A stretch of 64,000 nt of DNA from Leptodactylus fallax (Eukaryota; Chordata; Amphibia; Anura; Leptodactylidae): the NCBI GenBank assembly GCA_947044405.1, contig CAMRHE010000206.1, positions 620,001 to 684,000 of the forward strand. The letters are read 5' to 3'. This document shows positions 63,111 through 64,000 of the stretch, one piece after another. Numbering within the stretch: position 1 is the first letter of the stretch; every line of letters starts with the position of its first letter. The position numbers and the translations under genes were made by a program. The notes beneath the pieces were generated by a model. That model did not search any database. It had not been told where the DNA came from and saw nothing but the letters and a program-made list of their open reading frames with translations.

Positions 63111-64000
63111 GTTACAGAATCCACTAACAGCATGGCTTCAACACACAGGAAGGTCATTTATTTTGCACTCTCTCTCTCACTAGTCCTCTAATTCCTTCCT
63201 CCGAATATGGAGCGACCCTAGCTCTGAATCCCTTCTCATGGCATAGACTTGGTCATGTCACTATTGTGGAAATACAGGGCACACTTTAGCCATGAACATA
63301 GATCATCACTGGTTACTAGTGGAGAACTTCTCTCAGCAAGCAAAGTGTCAATTTCTGTAAGATTTCAGGGGCCCAATGGTGTGGGGCACCCTGTCTCAGT
63401 ATAACTGTTCTAACTGCCACTTAAAGAGTATCTACCACCGAGTCTGTAAAGCCCAATGACATAAATCATCTGATAGGTGATGTCACCCTGAACATTTTAG
63501 TGTTTGGTTATCCAAATCAATTCAGGTATTCCAAAGATATAAGCCCTTTTATTGTTGATGCAAATTAGGGCATACTAGCCAAGTGGGCAGTAACACTGCA
63601 TAATATACAGCACACAGACCCTAGAGAAATCAAAGTGTGAACGGCCACTTGGCTAATATACCCTAATTTACATCAAAATGTTGAGGGATACAAACTACAA
63701 CAAGCAGAGGGAATGCAATATTATAGCAAAACAATGTAAAACCTGAGAAAATAACGCAAAACACTAAGAAATACTAGACTGCTTACACAACAGTATTAGT
63801 AAATCAATACTTCTTCCCATACAGTAATTCTGTGGGGCATTATAGGTTTATGAAAATGTCTAAAAGAAAAACTGTCTTTGTTTGTCATAGCAAAGAGACA
63901 AAACGCAACTTTTTTTTTTTATAGTGTTCTGAAAGCAGTGGTTGCTATGGGCAAAATCAGTGATTTTTCTTTCAGACAGTTATATAAATCTGACCTGTAG
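63111..64000. other. Intronic end of window with a foldback
   Basis: Arms at 63553-63594 and 63640-63682 (GATGCAAATTAGGGCATACT, AGCCAAGTGG against CCACTTGGCT, TATACCCTAATTTACATC) form a foldback. No exon was found. Confidence 0.6.

Noticed and set aside
57226..64000. Search for a VWD-domain exon that would prove the second gene is a mucin
   Set aside because: No CxTWG or FDG-type exon bounded by splice sites was found; mucin identity is left as inference.

Overview
The window looks like vertebrate, most likely amphibian (frog), nuclear DNA. The evidence is small exons bounded by consensus GT/AG splice sites, a C-terminal gel-forming-mucin architecture, and very dense interspersed repeats: Tc1/mariner, hAT-like and TTAA-flanked elements, an L2-clade LINE, Penelope-like elements, a V-SINE with an L2-type tail, and several MITE families whose look I associate with frog genomes. 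The organism call is an inference from style and family content; no species is claimed.

Region 1 (1-25 kb) holds the 3' end of a secreted gel-forming mucin gene on the + strand. Eleven exons between 2389 and 24469 join in a continuous reading frame. They encode about 410 residues rich in cysteine: successive VWC-type modules followed by a C-terminal cystine-knot domain and a stop. The earlier exons (D assemblies, PTS region) must lie before the window. The introns carry an hAT-related minisatellite of about 21 x 30 bp, a 1.64-kb Tc1 element with unusually long (~260 bp) inverted repeats, many TTAA-flanked MITEs and a hammerhead-ribozyme-like motif.

Region 2 (25-50 kb) is intergenic, and I found no host gene in it. 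It holds fragments of two Penelope-like elements (GIY-YIG remnant on the minus strand at 32.8-33.2 kb; RT plus GIY-YIG remnant on the plus strand at 47.8-49.1 kb), hammerhead-like motifs at positions expected of their terminal repeats, an internally deleted Tc1 element, a truncated Tc1 end, a 5'-truncated L2 LINE, an hAT-like element with an 8-bp target duplication, and a 46-bp minisatellite split by another insertion.

Region 3 (50-64 kb) begins with a well-formed promoter (CCAAT box, TATAAA) and a first exon encoding a signal peptide, followed after a 6.9-kb intron by a second short exon in compatible phase. This is the 5' end of a second secreted-protein gene in the same orientation. Its position directly downstream of a mucin fits the tandem MUC2/MUC5AC/MUC5B cluster of vertebrates, but no mucin D-domain exon lies inside the window, so that identity is inference. 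The rest is intronic, with one more Tc1 element, a V-SINE, an hAT element with a perfect 8-bp duplication, and a TTAA element nested inside a foldback MITE.
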